Shown: positions 44,161-56,523 of the stretch, in pieces | Position numbering within the stretch: position 1 is the stretch's first letter | Layout: each line of letters begins with the position of its first letter | NCBI GenBank assembly: GCA_032622095.1 | Contig: CP136061.1 | Span: forward strand, 91,675,845-91,739,844 | Direction of reading: 5' to 3' | From: Siphonodentalium dalli | Taxonomy: Eukaryota > Mollusca > Scaphopoda > Gadilida > Siphonodentaliidae | Length of the DNA: 64,000 nt | Notes under the pieces: generated by a model | The model's database searches: none | The model's input: only the letters and a program-made list of their open reading frames with translations | What the model was told of the DNA's origin: nothing | Program-made: the position numbers and the translations under genes

Positions 44161-45530
44161 TTGCGATAAAAATTGAAAATCCCTAATACTCTACGGACTT
44201 CTTTCACTGATGTTGGGCCGGCACATCTTGTATGGCTTTAACTTTGGCGGGATCTGGGCGCGTTCCATTTTGTGATACAATATGCCCTTAAAATTTTACT
44301 TCTTTCATATAAAATTGGGACTTTGTTAATCGTGCTACTAATCCATACTCTCTGAGTCGCTCGAATACTATTTTGAGGTGCTGTTTATGGAGGACCTCCG
44401 TTTCGCTGTGACAAATTAAATCGTCGACGAAGCTATCAACAAAACTTAACCCTTCCAATGCTTTATGGATTAATGTCAAAAACGTGGCGCTCGAGTTGCA
44501 ATAGCCGAATGGGGCCCTTGTGAAAGAAAACAATCCGAAATCTGTGTTCATAGTTAACTTTTCTTGATGTTCTTTTAGAACACCGATAACATGATAAGTT
44601 TGGCTAATGTCGATTGTGGAAAAAACTTTGGATTTTTGGAGGCGGCTGGAAACTTCGGTAAAAGAGGGGAGGTACCATCGTAATGGGACGGTGATTTTAT
44701 GCAGCCTTCTCAGGTCTATACATATTCTATAATTTTGATTTCCATTAGAATCTACTATTCCTTTACGAATCAATATGGCAGGAAATGACCAACTTGCGTT
44801 TGTAGTTTTCTTTATAATACCAGCATCTAATAATTTTTGAAGTGCTTTTTCCATGTGTTCGCGTCTATGTAATGAAGTAGGATACGCACGACAAAAGATA
44901 GGTTCTGCATCTGGTTTGGTATCAACACGCATGACTATTTTATCGCAAAATCCTACCTTATTTGGATCGTTTGTAAACACATCTTGATATTGGGAGACCA
45001 GTTCGAGTAGTTCAATTTTGTGGTGGTCGGGGGCACATATATCGTCCAATTTGAAAGGTTTGTGGCCAGCCTTATATAGGTTTTTTGTTTGATTTTCTAT
45101 ACTAAATACTTCTTGAGAATCATTCATTGTATTTGTGGTGGGTACCTTAGCCTTTGTTTGACATATCTGGTCTGAACTAAGGCCATGTGTTTTCGCAACT
45201 ATATTACCTTTAAATATAGTCATATACAAGTCTGAATTATTCATGATCATGACCGGTATATCTCGTTTTGATGCGGAACTATCCCGTCCATAATGGATAC
45301 ATTAGGTTCGTCCTTAAATATGCCGATATCGGCCTGACTTACTCCAATATATGGTGTCTCATACATGTCTGGTGTACCGATTATTTTTGTGTTTACCAAT
45401 GCACATGAATGGGGTGGTAATTTGATATCTTGCCGCGAACGTAGCAATGGTGCTATATGTAAATCCTGTAACATGGGAAATTTGTTGTTGCCTATTCTAA
45501 ATGCATTCAAGTCGAAATAGAGTCTTACAT
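44161..45530 (-). pseudogene. Decayed Ty3/Gypsy pol fragment (RT)
   Basis: Minus strand. A protease-RT linker frame (45,247-45,510) joins, through a frameshift at ~45,247, a 320-codon frame with typical Gypsy RT phrases: REHMEKALQKLLDAGII, RICIDLRRLHKITVP, FSTIDISQTYHV (motif A), FTRAPFGYCNSSATF (motif B; the usual GL.NA is altered) and FVDDLICHS (motif C). A stop follows at 44,286, then recognisable residual sequence to about 44,165, where the LINE begins. No LTR, RNase H, integrase or gag is attached. Confidence 0.85.
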
Positions 45531-45959
45531 GTTTGAATTACTGGCCGCGTGTAGGTGGCATTCTCGTTCCATATTGAAAGATCGAATAAATAAACTAACT
45601 TGATTAGAATATTCCACGGATTCGGGTGGCGGTGGTTCCATGAAAGTTAATTAAATCTGTTATCTGTTTGGTTTGAAAATTGTTTGGGGACAAGGGCCAT
45701 ACCAGGTGAAAAATTTAGGGTGGAAATGGGTGTTAATAATCAAGCCTCTAACAAGGTGTGAAAACGCACATCTGGCAAAAATGAAAAAGTTTGACTCACC
45801 GAATCCAATGAATAAACTGACTGTCACAACTGTTGAGTGCAAATTGTCTATTTTGTTGTTGTCTTTGGATTATACTGGAAATGTTTATGTCGTCTGGTGT
45901 CTTTCTTCTTTTTCTTCTTCTTTCTCTTCTGTCTCTTCTGGTCTTCATAAGCAATTAAA
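45531..45959. other. No feature recognised
   Basis: Contains a (TTC)n pyrimidine tract at 45,905-45,940. Nothing else. Confidence 0.4.
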
Positions 45960-46135
45960 AAAGTTTCTCTTTGTTTTGGCTGCGATCTTCTGTAGCAATT
46001 TATAAATGTTTCTCTTTGTTTTGGTTGTGTCTTTGTTTTGGCTGCGATCTTCTGTAGCAATTTATAAAGTTTCTCTTTGTTTTGGCTGCGATCTTATGTA
46101 GCAATTTATAACGTTTCCCTTTGTTTTGGCTGTGA
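45960..46135 (+). repeat. Short tandem repeat, ~44-63 bp units
   Basis: GTTTCTCTTTGTTTTGGCTG followed by CGATCTTCTGTAGCAATTTA is repeated about three times with small changes. Confidence 0.88.
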
Positions 46136-46690
46136 CGTTAGGACTTCGTTGTGTCGTGCTTAGCAGAACTGCATCACAGTACCATTTCATCTATGTGAAG
46201 GAATGAGACTGTTCTCTGTATAAATTTTATTCATCTCTAACATCATGTGGTAAGCGGCAAGTGATGGTAAATGATACATAATTGTGAATCAATCATAGAT
46301 GTCATAGAACGACCGAAGGCGACGCTTATTAATTAGAGATTCCTTGTTGGCAGATGTCAGGTATGTCTGAAGAGCCAGAACTAATTGAAGAGTAGATTAA
46401 TGTTTGGTTTATATATACGCTAATGACTTATACCGGTCATTAGTACATCTCTTTGTCTGTACTGACCGATGGATGAACTAAGTTGTTACCTAAGTCTTTC
46501 TTTCCTTTGTGGCTAGTCTTGCATAACTCATAGGTCGCGGCCTCTCCGAGTATGACCTTGGTAATTTGGTTGGGGTCACTGTCGTTCAATTATATTCTGT
46601 CTCCCCCATAGGTTAAGATATATTTAGTATGTACCATCACGTCCCTTGAATAAGATAAGGGCTAAGGGATAGGGGTGCATTACTCTACAG
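46136..46690. other. No feature recognised
   Basis: Unique-looking AT-rich sequence. Confidence 0.35.
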
Positions 46691-46829
46691 ATGTTCAGTT
46701 ATATTATACATCGTAATGGTCGGTTATTCATCTGGCGGGATGTTCAGTTATATTATACATCGTAATGGTCGGTTGTTCATCTAGTGGGATGTTCAGTATA
46801 AATCGTAATGGTCGGCCATTCATCTGGGT
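46691..46829 (+). repeat. 49 bp tandem repeat, 3 copies
   Basis: ATGTTCAGTTATATTATACA then CGTAATGGTCGGTTRTTCAT; the third copy is shorter. Confidence 0.93.
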
Positions 46830-47394
46830 TCGGAGAATATGTAAGCAGACGACAGATATCACACATGGAGAACAATTCCTAAACATTGGTGTGAATTGTT
46901 CAGATAATAAGTTCACAAATGGCCGTTGTTGAACGTATTTATAGTATATGAACATTTTCTAAAGGAACTACTCGTCAGTGAGTATTCAGTAAAGAAAGGG
47001 TTAAAACTGAACACGGACAAACGAAATATTAAGAAGTTTTATTCAATGCAACTAAACAAAATTAAAAAGCTTTGGACAAGATGCTTGGCCATTCCATCAT
47101 GAAGCCACCCGATGACATTAACTTCGGGATTGGTTAAGACGGAATATTAGACAGCTTTCGCATTATGAACGACGACAGATACTTATTACGAATAGCCATT
47201 TGTATAGTCGTTATTTTTTCAGACGGTCAAAATACTTTTCGCAGAATTGACGACTATACGAGTCCGTTTGTGATATAATCGTGCTTGCCACTCGAAGTAA
47301 GGGGATTACGGTTCTGCGTGCCGTGATTATTTTGTACCTAATTATGTTGTTATCATACAGTTCATAGATAAGTGCTTCAAGTTTCGAAAGATGC
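46830..47394. other. No feature recognised
   Basis: No coding motif or repeat. Confidence 0.35.
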
Positions 47395-47613
47395 TCGTGA
47401 TCTAAACAAAAGCCAGGTTCTGTAAGATTTTTTGCTTTTGTTTACTTAATAAAGGAAAAACAATTGACCATAACATACTGTTTATGCCATATGTCTGATT
47501 AGTATAAGAACTAAGTCTGTTTATATTTTACTATTCTTTCTGTTTATGGCGGTTTTTGACGGAGGTGAATATTTTAACAGCATACCCACCGCCAACGCCG
47601 CCCGTATCTTTAA
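47395..47613 (+). mobile_element. MITE family M, copy B, 5'-truncated
   Basis: Only the 3' half is present: AAGCCAGGTTCTGTAA, TTTATGGCGGTTTTTGACGG and the terminal GCCGCCCGTATCTTTAA. Confidence 0.82.
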
Positions 47614-47814
47614 CAAGGACAGCATGTTGCTCTATTCGCTTACATGTAGTATATTTTTTAACATCGCGGAAGTCCACCAAATGTGTGTGAAATATCGCAG
47701 GTAGCAGCTGTCACGGTGCAGAATATAAATCTGGTAGGTCATAGATACTTGTTGTTGAGTAAAAGCAAGTGAGTAAATATATAAATAAAACAAAATAATA
47801 ATCACATCGCAAGA

Positions 47815-48190
47815 TAGGAGATTTATATGGGGAGATGAGGTCTGCGTTCATGGCACCGCAACTGACTATAAAGGGAGAGGGGGGTCTGCGTTCATGCCAC
47901 CGCAACTGACCTTAAGGGGAGAGGGGATCCGCGTTCAGGGGCCATCATGGCACCGCATCTTACTTTAAGGGGAAAGGGGGTATGCGCTCATGGCACCGCA
48001 ACTGACTATAAGGGGAGACGGGGTCTGTGCCCATGGCACCGCACCGCATTGCATCAAATCTGACTATATGGTAATATGGGGTCTGCGTTCAAGAAACGCA
48101 CCTGACTATAAGGGGAGAGGGGATCTGGGTTCCATAAACGCACCTGACTATAAGGGGAAAGGGGTCTGCGTTCATGGCACCGCACCTTTG
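47815..48190 (+). repeat. Irregular ~45-60 bp tandem repeat, about 7 units
   Basis: CTATAAGGGGAGAGGGG and TCTGCGTTCATGGCACCGCA alternate with indels between units. Confidence 0.88.
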
Positions 48191-48989
48191 AATGTTTTAT
48201 ATCCAACTTATGAATAACTTGTCTGCCGATGTTTTGAACGTTTCTTTGATTACAATTGACAAGACATTTAAGTATAAACCTCGTATAAGAACAAAACAAG
48301 AGAGCGGGAAAAAATTAAGAGTGGACAAAACGTCGTATCGGAGGGGTTACGATACAAAATAAAGCATTTTTTCTCAATGGCTGAGCGACACACCGAGAAT
48401 TCCCCATATCAGGTGCATGTAATCAGACCGTAATCAGACCCGTAGACCCGTAGACCCGTAGTTTTCCCGCCAAAACTGCCGACACGAGTTCTTGGAATTC
48501 ATCGCCGATCGGGATTTCAGTGAACAGATTGCAAGATACTTTGAAGTTGAAACAGTTATTCAATCACAATAGCGAGCGCAAAACAAATTTTGTTTCGATA
48601 TTTATTAAAGAGATTTTGGAATTACGCACTTATGTGTGCGTTCACATTTCTAGGTGCACGAGTACACACATGTATATAAGTAAATATAAATTCGTTGATG
48701 CACACCATAGACCATGTATTGGTAAATATATTATCTGAGTATGATGAGTAAATAAGTATACATCTATTAAGCGCGACATCGATGTTATATAGTATACCAT
48801 GCATACTCTGCTTAATGATTTGTCGTGTATGTATAGTATACATGTACACATATTGATGATACGTAATTGTGTCATATGTATTGTCTCTGTAATGTCTTTT
48901 ATGATGACCAGAGTTACTATTTAATTGAATTGAATTAAATTGAGGACGACTAGCAGCCGTCAAGTCAAATGAGTGGTACTCAGCTGCAT
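48191..48989. other. Upstream of GST exon, no gene
   Basis: Triplicated CGTAGACC-type motif at 48,430-48,460 and an ATTGAATTGAATTAAATTGA tract at 48,923-48,942. Nothing else recognised. Confidence 0.4.
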
Positions 48990-49375
48990 GGAGTGTCTTC
49001 GTTCGTGTATGTCAAATTTAAGTCGAGGGCATATTTACAATCTTCATAGTGAATGAGTATTATAATTGACCTTGTATAGTGCATATGTATCTATTGATTT
49101 GGACTTTGGGTATGTCTTACTATTATCAGTTCTGTGCAAATACGGCTACATTGCGAAAAATCTTGTCACAGTATAATCACCTATACGCTGTCGGTACAGT
49201 TATACACTGACGGCCATGTCGACTTACAGACTTACTTACTTCAACGTTCGAGCTCGAGGGGAATGTATTCGGTTCATATTGAATTATGCAGATGTGGAAT
49301 TCGAGGACGTTCGAATAGCAATGGAGGATTGGCCAGCCATCAAATCAAGTGAGCAATACACAGTTGGTTAAAAGG
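48990..49375 (+). repeat. Segmental duplication covering GST first exon, copy 1
   Basis: Matches 53,400-53,825: AAATTTAAGTCGAGGG, a TATTATAATTG block, TAGTGCATATKTATCTATTG, the whole exon and ~27 bp of intron (GTGAGCRATAYAYAR then TGGTTAA). Homology fades upstream and downstream. Confidence 0.85.
49216..49348 (+). CDS. Sigma-class GST first exon, copy 1
   Basis: ATG at 49,216; 44 codons plus one base, donor A|GTGAGC. It encodes the first strand and helix of the glutathione-binding thioredoxin fold: STYRLTYFNVRARGE has the catalytic Tyr (YF, residue 8) and the conserved Arg, then IRFILNYADVEFED. About 75% of residues match the exon at 53,670. No second exon of its own lies before 53.7 kb, so it is either an alternative first exon of the same gene or an orphan duplicate. 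Confidence 0.9.
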
Positions 49376-50750
49376 AGGGTATCACCTCCCTTTCGTTTGT
49401 CATTTCAAGCGGTATGTTGGAATTATACCACGCTGTTACAATAGCCAATATTCATGAAGGTTTCATACCCGCGTCTTAAATGTATTTGTGATTCAAGTAG
49501 AAGGCTGGTACGATTCCTTGACGGCAATATATTGTGGTATATTGGCTGGTTATATAATCGGCTGTTATCCTTCATCTGGCGCTATTTTGTTCTTGACAGA
49601 TAAACCGCATCGCATTCAATGTGCCGTAAATAGAGCACTACATGTACTATCATGACTTTTTATCTTAATGTGGTATAGAGTCTGACAGATTCATATTGAG
49701 GAAAGTGATGAAAATAGATGCCAATGAAGTGGGAAATCTTTGTCTTTCGTCACATTTACGGGGAGGGACACACCTCCAATAACGGAACATACTGCATGTC
49801 TTTACTGAATATGATAGTCGGGATCAGACCTGCTTCAACATACACCATAGCCGTTGGTGTTATCTTTGTCATTCCCAAAATGAATTCCAGGAACCATAGC
49901 TCTGTCGAGTCATTGATATCATTGTCATAAAAAAACCCAGAGGTATAAATCCGTAAATATAAGTCAAAATATGTTTTATAGACTGTGTGTATATACTAAT
50001 CAGTGGGGTGGGGCCGCGAAAGAACAGTTACTACAAGTCCGTGTGGGTTGATGGGTCGCTGATTTGTCCAATACCATTTAATTGTTGTTTTCAAATTTCC
50101 GCTGTTTAAAGACACACGTTAACTAATATCAATATATATGTTCAACCATTTTAACTGAAATAGAGTCAGTTTTAATATTTACACAATCTTCGTTCATCTA
50201 GATAACGATATCATGGGGTGGATCCGGCTTCAGACAAGGAAACAATTGCACTGACAAAGTGCAATTCCATCAGTTCTTATCAATTATATTGTTGCTTTCT
50301 ATCTTCAAATATCCATGTGCATGATGCCAATGTCAGCTGACTTAATTGTTTTAATACTTTAAACAGTATCAATATTGAACGATATACACACATTTCCTGT
50401 ATTAATGTATGATGTTCACCATTTGGGTGGAATTGACATTTTAATATACATGTCATAAGAAGCAGAGTAACACAGTTCTCATTTTCTGAGGATAACAACT
50501 TTTGATTTCGGGATTCCCAATTTTGCCACTGCATGCGTTTTGTCGGCGTGTTCTTAAATACGCTATACTTGCTATTGGAACAAACTGCAGTTGAACAATT
50601 ATAATTAATTATAAATTAAACAGAGATTATGCGACCATTTTGGTCATCTAGTTGGGGCTAGCCACCACAATATATAATTTCCAAAAGGCATAGCCATCTT
50701 TGTCGCATAAATAATATGCTGATGACGCCGGTAACCTGTGGGTACGGATA
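49349..50750. other. Intron or intergenic, no gene
   Basis: No second GST exon (FG.LPV...DG) and no other motif found. Confidence 0.4.
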
Positions 50751-53392
50751 GTACACTGTTAGAAAAAATACCGTCGTTTTAACGGTCTGAGACCGCGCAA
50801 CATCGCTGCCAACATGTGACCGTTAAAAATACGGTCAGACCGTAGCATGTTCCACAGTATAAAACCGTTTAAGTACATGTAACTGGCAGAAGGTAACCAA
50901 TAACTGTCAGACCGTTGTATTTTTTACGGTTCAGCACCGTTTAATTAATACCAAGACCGTAACTAATAAAGGTCAGACCGATGGTGATTTTCACGGGTCA
51001 ACACAAATTGTTTGCTCTTAATTTGCTAATTTACCACAGAATTAGCCAGGTTCCCATGGTGAAAATATGATTTCCCGGTAGGCATTACGATTCATATGTT
51101 TTTGAATGGTCGAAACTAGTATTATTCGTAACTGAAAAATACATCTTAGCTCTTATGTTACGATCATAGTTTTGATGAAATGTAAATACTCAATGCATAA
51201 AGTGATAGACAATACTTATGAAACTTGTTATCTGCCTCGTAGAATTTAATCCGGAAAAGGCTGCGCACGCGTAATGTGTTCGCCTTTCACTAACTACTGT
51301 ATAAATATGGCTGTAAATACAAAACGATACTAGTAATAGCCGATATGCCAACACATCACAGTCATCACTATTCAGTTATGAGTAATACTAATTTCGACGA
51401 TTCTAAAACATGAACCGGCATGCCCATTTAAGCCACAAAAAGAACAAGGCTACATGTTTCACAGTTAAAACTCAAATTTATGTACATGTAAAAGTAAAAT
51501 ATCCTAATGACCTACTGTTTGGAAACATGTAAGGCGTGAAATTGTCCAGTCACTTGTAAACACAGTTTTTGTTTTAACAGGTGAATCCGTACATCGTGAC
51601 AATACAGTACCGGTCAGAAGAAGTGGTTGTTTTTAGGCGCACCTTTATTGCGATATTGAGCGTGCTTAATTTAAAAAAAGGCGTGATTATAGCACACTAC
51701 CAAAAAGCTGTCGCGCTTATTATTGCAATATTGTACGCAAAATATTGCGATACTAAGCGCGCTAAATTTCATACAGACCCGATAGTGTTATATTTATATT
51801 AGATAAACACTGTGCATATAGTGTACATTTAGTGTACATATAGCATTTACAACTATTATTATATACATATCTAAAACATTGTCTCTATTTATACAATGAA
51901 CAATATAGAAGAAGCAATAATTTGATTTAAATGTCACAATTTTGAGCGCAAGATGTCACAATATAAACGCAAAATATTCAGATATTAAGCGCAAAATATT
52001 GCAATAATATCACAAGCGACATGCTTATAAGCGTTTCCACTTGCAATATTATTGCGATATTGGGCGCGCGAAAATAGTGCGTTTCAGTAATATGCCACTT
52101 CTTTTGATTGGTACTGTATATCGATAAACAGCTAGTTGGAATTGGAACCTTCAAGACAACAGCAGATCCCATAATAACTGTGCGGAATGCCTTGGCGACA
52201 ATGTTCTTCCGTATAGTCGCACATTTTCCATGAAATTTTAAGGCATGGTCCAATCAAACTGTATACTGGTATCACAACCACTTAGTATCAATATCAGTGA
52301 GTCAACCAAAAAGTGTTTGATAAGACCATCCAATCAATAGTGTATTCCCGGTAAATTGTCATAATAACTTGACGATAACATGGCGAATGATGACAATGTC
52401 TCATATCCACACGTCTCAATGAAATTGATGAACACAGGATTAATTGGTCCGTGTGAGTGTACAGTTGGAATTGTAGATATGTGACCATCCGTCTCTGCGC
52501 GGCGTCAGTTCATTGTTAACGGTGTTGTTGACACTGAAGCTATTGTGAATTACACTGGTGCCTACAGTACACGTACATGTCTATCCTCTCTTGTAAATGT
52601 ACTTTGAAACAATCAGATTCAGAACACTGTCAACTGGATTGTCAACATTATAATAGTAATAGCTGCTCGTTGAGTCGTTGTTGTTATCATTGTCACTATT
52701 GGTTGACATCGAAGCTTGTATTAATTCTACATGTATCCTCTTGTGTCAGTAAATGTGCCAGTGGTTTGATACTAAGTCACAACACTGTCAATTTCAACAT
52801 CATCGCTGAGTCGAATGAAGTCAGACCCAGATCGTTCCATGAATCGATTGGCATGAATCTCTGCTCTCTAATTTAGTGGAAATTGTCAATGATTAAGCCG
52901 ATTTTCGCAGAATTGAAACTTGTCCGGTTATCAAAGGAACCGAAATCAGACGTCTTAACAACTGTCCACAATGGAAAAGGTAACAGTTTCCCAAAAAAAA
53001 AAAATTTGCGATTAAATATGCAACGCCAAATAAAAATGGCGATAAAATGATCTTAGTGCTAAAGCGGGAACTTAACGCCAGAATGAGAATTACGTACTCA
53101 TCAATAACGTACCGACCCGATTATCACAGAATGAATGCCGATATTATATACATATTATATATCAGCAGAGTAAGATTCAGTCATACTGTATGGAGTCATT
53201 GTCGTATATAATATGGTCGCCGATAAATATACTATTGCATTTTGACTTTGAATCCCGAAAATATTTAATTTAGACAATTTTCATGGGCACATAAAATAAC
53301 CGTAAAACACTGTAAATCTGATGAAACGGTATGGGACCGTCGATTGTGACGGCCCGAAACCGTCGAACCGACAGTTATTTCTAACAGTCTAC
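50751..53392. mobile_element. Possible 2.6 kb element with ACCGT-rich inverted ends
   Basis: The left end ACACTGTTAGAAAAAATACC + GTCGTTTTAACGGT has an inverted counterpart at 53,340-53,392 (ACGGT...CGACAGTTATTTCTAACAGT). Both ends are studded with ACCGT/ACGGT pairs. The inside has no transposase frame and hosts another MITE. The pairing is imperfect, so this may instead be two separate elements. Confidence 0.4.
51603..52118. mobile_element. 516 bp Tc1/mariner-type MITE
   Basis: TACAGTACCGGTCAGAAGAA on the left is mirrored by TTCTTTTGATTGGTACTGTA on the right (3 mismatches), with TA at both outer edges. The interior is built of short inverted motifs AATATTGCGATA/ AAGCGCGC. No coding capacity. 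Confidence 0.85.
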
Positions 53393-53399
53393 ACACCTG

Positions 53400-53825
53400 G
53401 ATTGTCTAAGTTCGTGGGAGTCCAATTTAAGTCGAGGGTAGACGGATGGCATATTATAATTGTTCTTGTAGTGCATATTTATCTATTGAGTGTACTTTGG
53501 CTATCGCTTACCTTTATCGGTTTACTACAGGATTACACTGCGTGCAAAACATCGTTTCGGTCCAATTAACGGTTCCATGGAACTTAGCACAGTTTGTGTA
53601 TTCAAGGATTGTGTGTGAACATCTATAAGTCGTGGGTACATTCATCGAGTGTTCCCATACACGGAGGTCATGCCGACTTACAAACTTACTTACTTCATCA
53701 CCCGAGCTCGGGGGGAATGTATTCGGTTTATACTGAATTATGCAGATGTGGAATTCGAGGACGTTCGCTACACATATGAGGAATGGCCATCTATCAAAGC
53801 AAGTGAGCGATATATAACTGGTTAA
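53400..53825 (+). repeat. Segmental duplication covering GST first exon, copy 2
   Basis: Counterpart of 48,990-49,375, about 4.45 kb downstream in the same orientation. Confidence 0.85.
53670..53802 (+). CDS. Sigma-class GST first exon, copy 2
   Basis: ATG at 53,670; 44 codons plus one base and donor A|GTGAGC. It begins PTYKLTYFITRARGE with the catalytic Tyr at residue 8, then IRFILNYADVEFED and EEWPSIKA. The single trailing base plus CG of the exon at 57,996 makes a Thr codon, so these two splice in frame. This is the nearest first exon to that second exon and probably the main one. The stretch 53,820-53,835 (GGTTAACCCTTT) resembles a piggyBac-type end without a visible partner. Confidence 0.93.
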
Positions 53826-53892
53826 CCCTTTCCGTAATAATCGGATTCTCCCTCTCGATTATAAACATGTACATTTACTTGGAATATTATTC

Positions 53893-54382
53893 CTTTAAAG
53901 GTACGGTTGGCCTTGGCGGTGGGTAACCTGTCAAAATATTTCCACCCGTCAAAAACCGCCACAAACAGAAAGAACATCAAAATGTAGACAGACTTTGTCC
54001 GTATACAAATAAGAAATATCACATAAACAGTATGTTATTGTCATATGTTTAACCATTGTTATGTAAACAAAGGCAAAACAAGTTACTTTTGTGTTTGTTT
54101 ATAGTATGATGGTAAACATAAAGAGCGTTCTTTGTTGGTGAATTCCTGATATGGAACTAATAAAGAGCGTTTATGCCATTTGTGTGTGATTAGCCAGTAG
54201 CATTGTGGTGTCTTCTGTAACACAATCAGGCTCTTGCTTAGGTAAAATATATGATAACATGGTGTTTACGCGATGGTCATGGTATCTATGAACGAAACTG
54301 TACGCGTTTTAATGTTTTTCTGTTTACGGTGTTTGGAACAAATATGAATATTTTCGACAATTAAGGCCTCCCGTGCCTTTAA
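53893..54382 (-). mobile_element. MITE family M, copy C, reversed, in GST intron
   Basis: TTTAAAGGTACGG at the left and CCGTGCCTTTAA at the right; internal sequence is the reverse complement of copies A and D, with about 15-20% divergence by eye. Confidence 0.82.
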
Positions 54383-54889
54383 TGTGTGTACATTCATATG
54401 CATTGGTGGGAAATGTTAAGATAATAACGATATTATGGTGAACTTATTATTATAGGGAAAGCTACTCGTCAACGAAGAATAAGTTGTCTGTGGTAATTGG
54501 GAGCTTGGTCATAATAAGATTAGGCCATTCTCTTTAAATTAGTAATAACATCCTCCCCTATATGTCAAATCATCAAACCATTAATGTTCCCCTTCACTAT
54601 GTGGGAAAACTTTATAGCCGATAGGTTTTAAGCCATTGCGTTCTTTCAATAAACCTACATGTATAACTATGCTGACAAACAAAAAGCGACCAGGTCGCCA
54701 GTCAGGGCATTATGTAGTTTCGTTTCGGTTTTTGTGGAATCCAACCTGTTATGTAGTCGTGTATAATAACTAATATGTCTATTTTCGTTGATTAAAGCCT
54801 AACAAAACGCCAATATCACGCCTCTATATTTATCAGGCTCATTGTAATTTAATCAACGAAATAACGAATAATTCGCCGATCAAAATAAC
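54383..54889. other. GST intron, no feature
   Basis: AT-rich; no motif recognised. Confidence 0.35.
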
Positions 54890-55530
54890 ATGACTTTCGA
54901 AGCAGACAGAGCTTTAACGCTTGATACTATTGACGTTGAACCAGATGACCCCGAGTCTACGCTCACACGGGCATACTGGAAAGCAAATATCGACGGGTAT
55001 TTAGCAGAGCAAGGTGCCGACATCAAAGACACTGATTACGATGACTGCTCCTTCGGAAGAATATTGGAAAGAAAGTTTACCGTCCCATTGCCCAGTACAG
55101 AAAGTATGTTCAACTACAAGCTTTTCTGAGTCCCACGACCGATATCCGTACATAATTTCTGAAAGATATCTTCTGTCGAGAAGAAAACAAAACCCGAGTG
55201 AGGATATTCAGCAATATATCAATGCACTTTCAAGATGGTTTTATCGCTGGTTCAGCATCTGTCAACATTAGACAGCGTTTGCTAAAGAAATGTGATTGGA
55301 CTTTTGAAACAGAAACACAACCCGCGAAATCGCTTGAGTTGGCCAACAAGAACAGCGCTGCACACAACAGACTCGTCTGAACGTTATGAGCACATCGGTT
55401 GCATCTGTAAGCCTGTGATGTCATCCGAAATAGAGGAAGGTCCGAACGTATTTTCGCTCGCTGCTACCGATCGTGTGACTGATAAAGTCAAGAAAATCCT
55501 GTATTCGCTTGCTTGTCAATAAAGTTGCAA
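54890..55530 (+). pseudogene. Decayed LTR-retrotransposon gag fragment
   Basis: Three overlapping frames together read like a Gypsy-type gag: DRALTLDTIDVEPDDPES near the start (frame 54,890), ERYLLSRRKQNPSEDIQQYI (frame 55,014) and a later frame with IRQRLLKK and KSLELANKNSAAH. At least two frameshifts (near 55,090 and 55,235) separate them. No LTRs or CCHC knuckle are visible. It lies in the GST intron in the gene's own orientation. Confidence 0.65.
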
Positions 55531-56052
55531 TGCAGCGTACACGTGATATCGTATTGAGCATGATGTATGAGCCATTGTAAAACCCTGTTTATATAACTAA
55601 ACGACTCTATGTTGCACGGGTCAAGGGGCGTGCGAACTAGAGATACTTGCACGGCTGCCTTAGTCCGAGTTTAGTGGGTCGAGCGTTGAGTTATGGTACG
55701 TGTGTATCGGCAATATAAAATGCAAGTCGTGTTCATTCCCAATCGCTGTAGTTGGTCTCATTATGTCTGAAAAATATACGCCTAGTCACCATTATAAACA
55801 CAATAACTATACAAATGTGTGTACCTTTTCGCGACAACCGCCTGCAAATAAACCCGGCATTATAAACGAAGCGAACTAATATATCAAGCAGATATGTAAT
55901 TGAGAGTAAACACACACATTTTAGTTTGCGTACATTTGTGTTTGCTTTACCCGTTTTAATGCTCGCCGTGACAGCGTGGGATTTTTACATTTCAATAATG
56001 GTCTGAACAACAGAGCAATGTCAACACTACAGCAGTCGCCGGGTAGATCAAC
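55531..56052. other. GST intron, no feature
   Basis: No motif recognised. Confidence 0.35.
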
Positions 56053-56523
56053 TTATATTGTGACCCGCCATATCAAATCCAGTCGTAATTCGGGATTTTT
56101 TTACCCTGTGCCAATGCATTCTCTTATATATGCGAGTCGACCATGGGTCGCCTCGCATATATAAGAGAATGCATTGGCCTAACATTTTTGTATCATTTTT
56201 TTTAAATAAATGTTTCTTACAATTTTTAGGACATAAAATAAAAATACATCCATTACCCTGCAGGGAGCCCCACACATATATAGAAGCATATAGAAGAGTG
56301 TCGTCTGCTCATGTTTGTCTGGGGCTGTGTATGGGTGAAATTATAAAATTGTTAAAGAATACAAGAAAAAATTATTAAAATTGTAAAAAAAATTATAAGC
56401 CAATGCATTCTCTTATATATGCGAGGCGACATATGGTCGACTCGCATATATAAGAGAATGCATTGGTACAGGGTATAAAATTCCCGACTTACGACTGGAT
56501 TTGATATGGCGGGTCACATATAG
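56053..56523. mobile_element. Foldback element hosting a nested double hairpin
   Basis: Outer ends GTGACCCGCCATATCAAATC + CAGTCGTAATTCGGGA (56,060-56,095) are inverted at 56,481-56,517 with one or two mismatches. Immediately inside lies the double-hairpin element 56,104-56,473. Confidence 0.85.
56104..56473. mobile_element. Double-hairpin foldback element, copy 2
   Basis: Same terminal CCCTGTGCC...GGTACAGGG and same two hairpins (56,110-56,177 and 56,399-56,466; arms CCAATGCATTCTCTTATATA + TGCGAG) as copy 1. The spacer is ~220 bp rather than ~78 bp, containing an extra block with CCCTGCAGGGAGCCCC. Confidence 0.87.
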
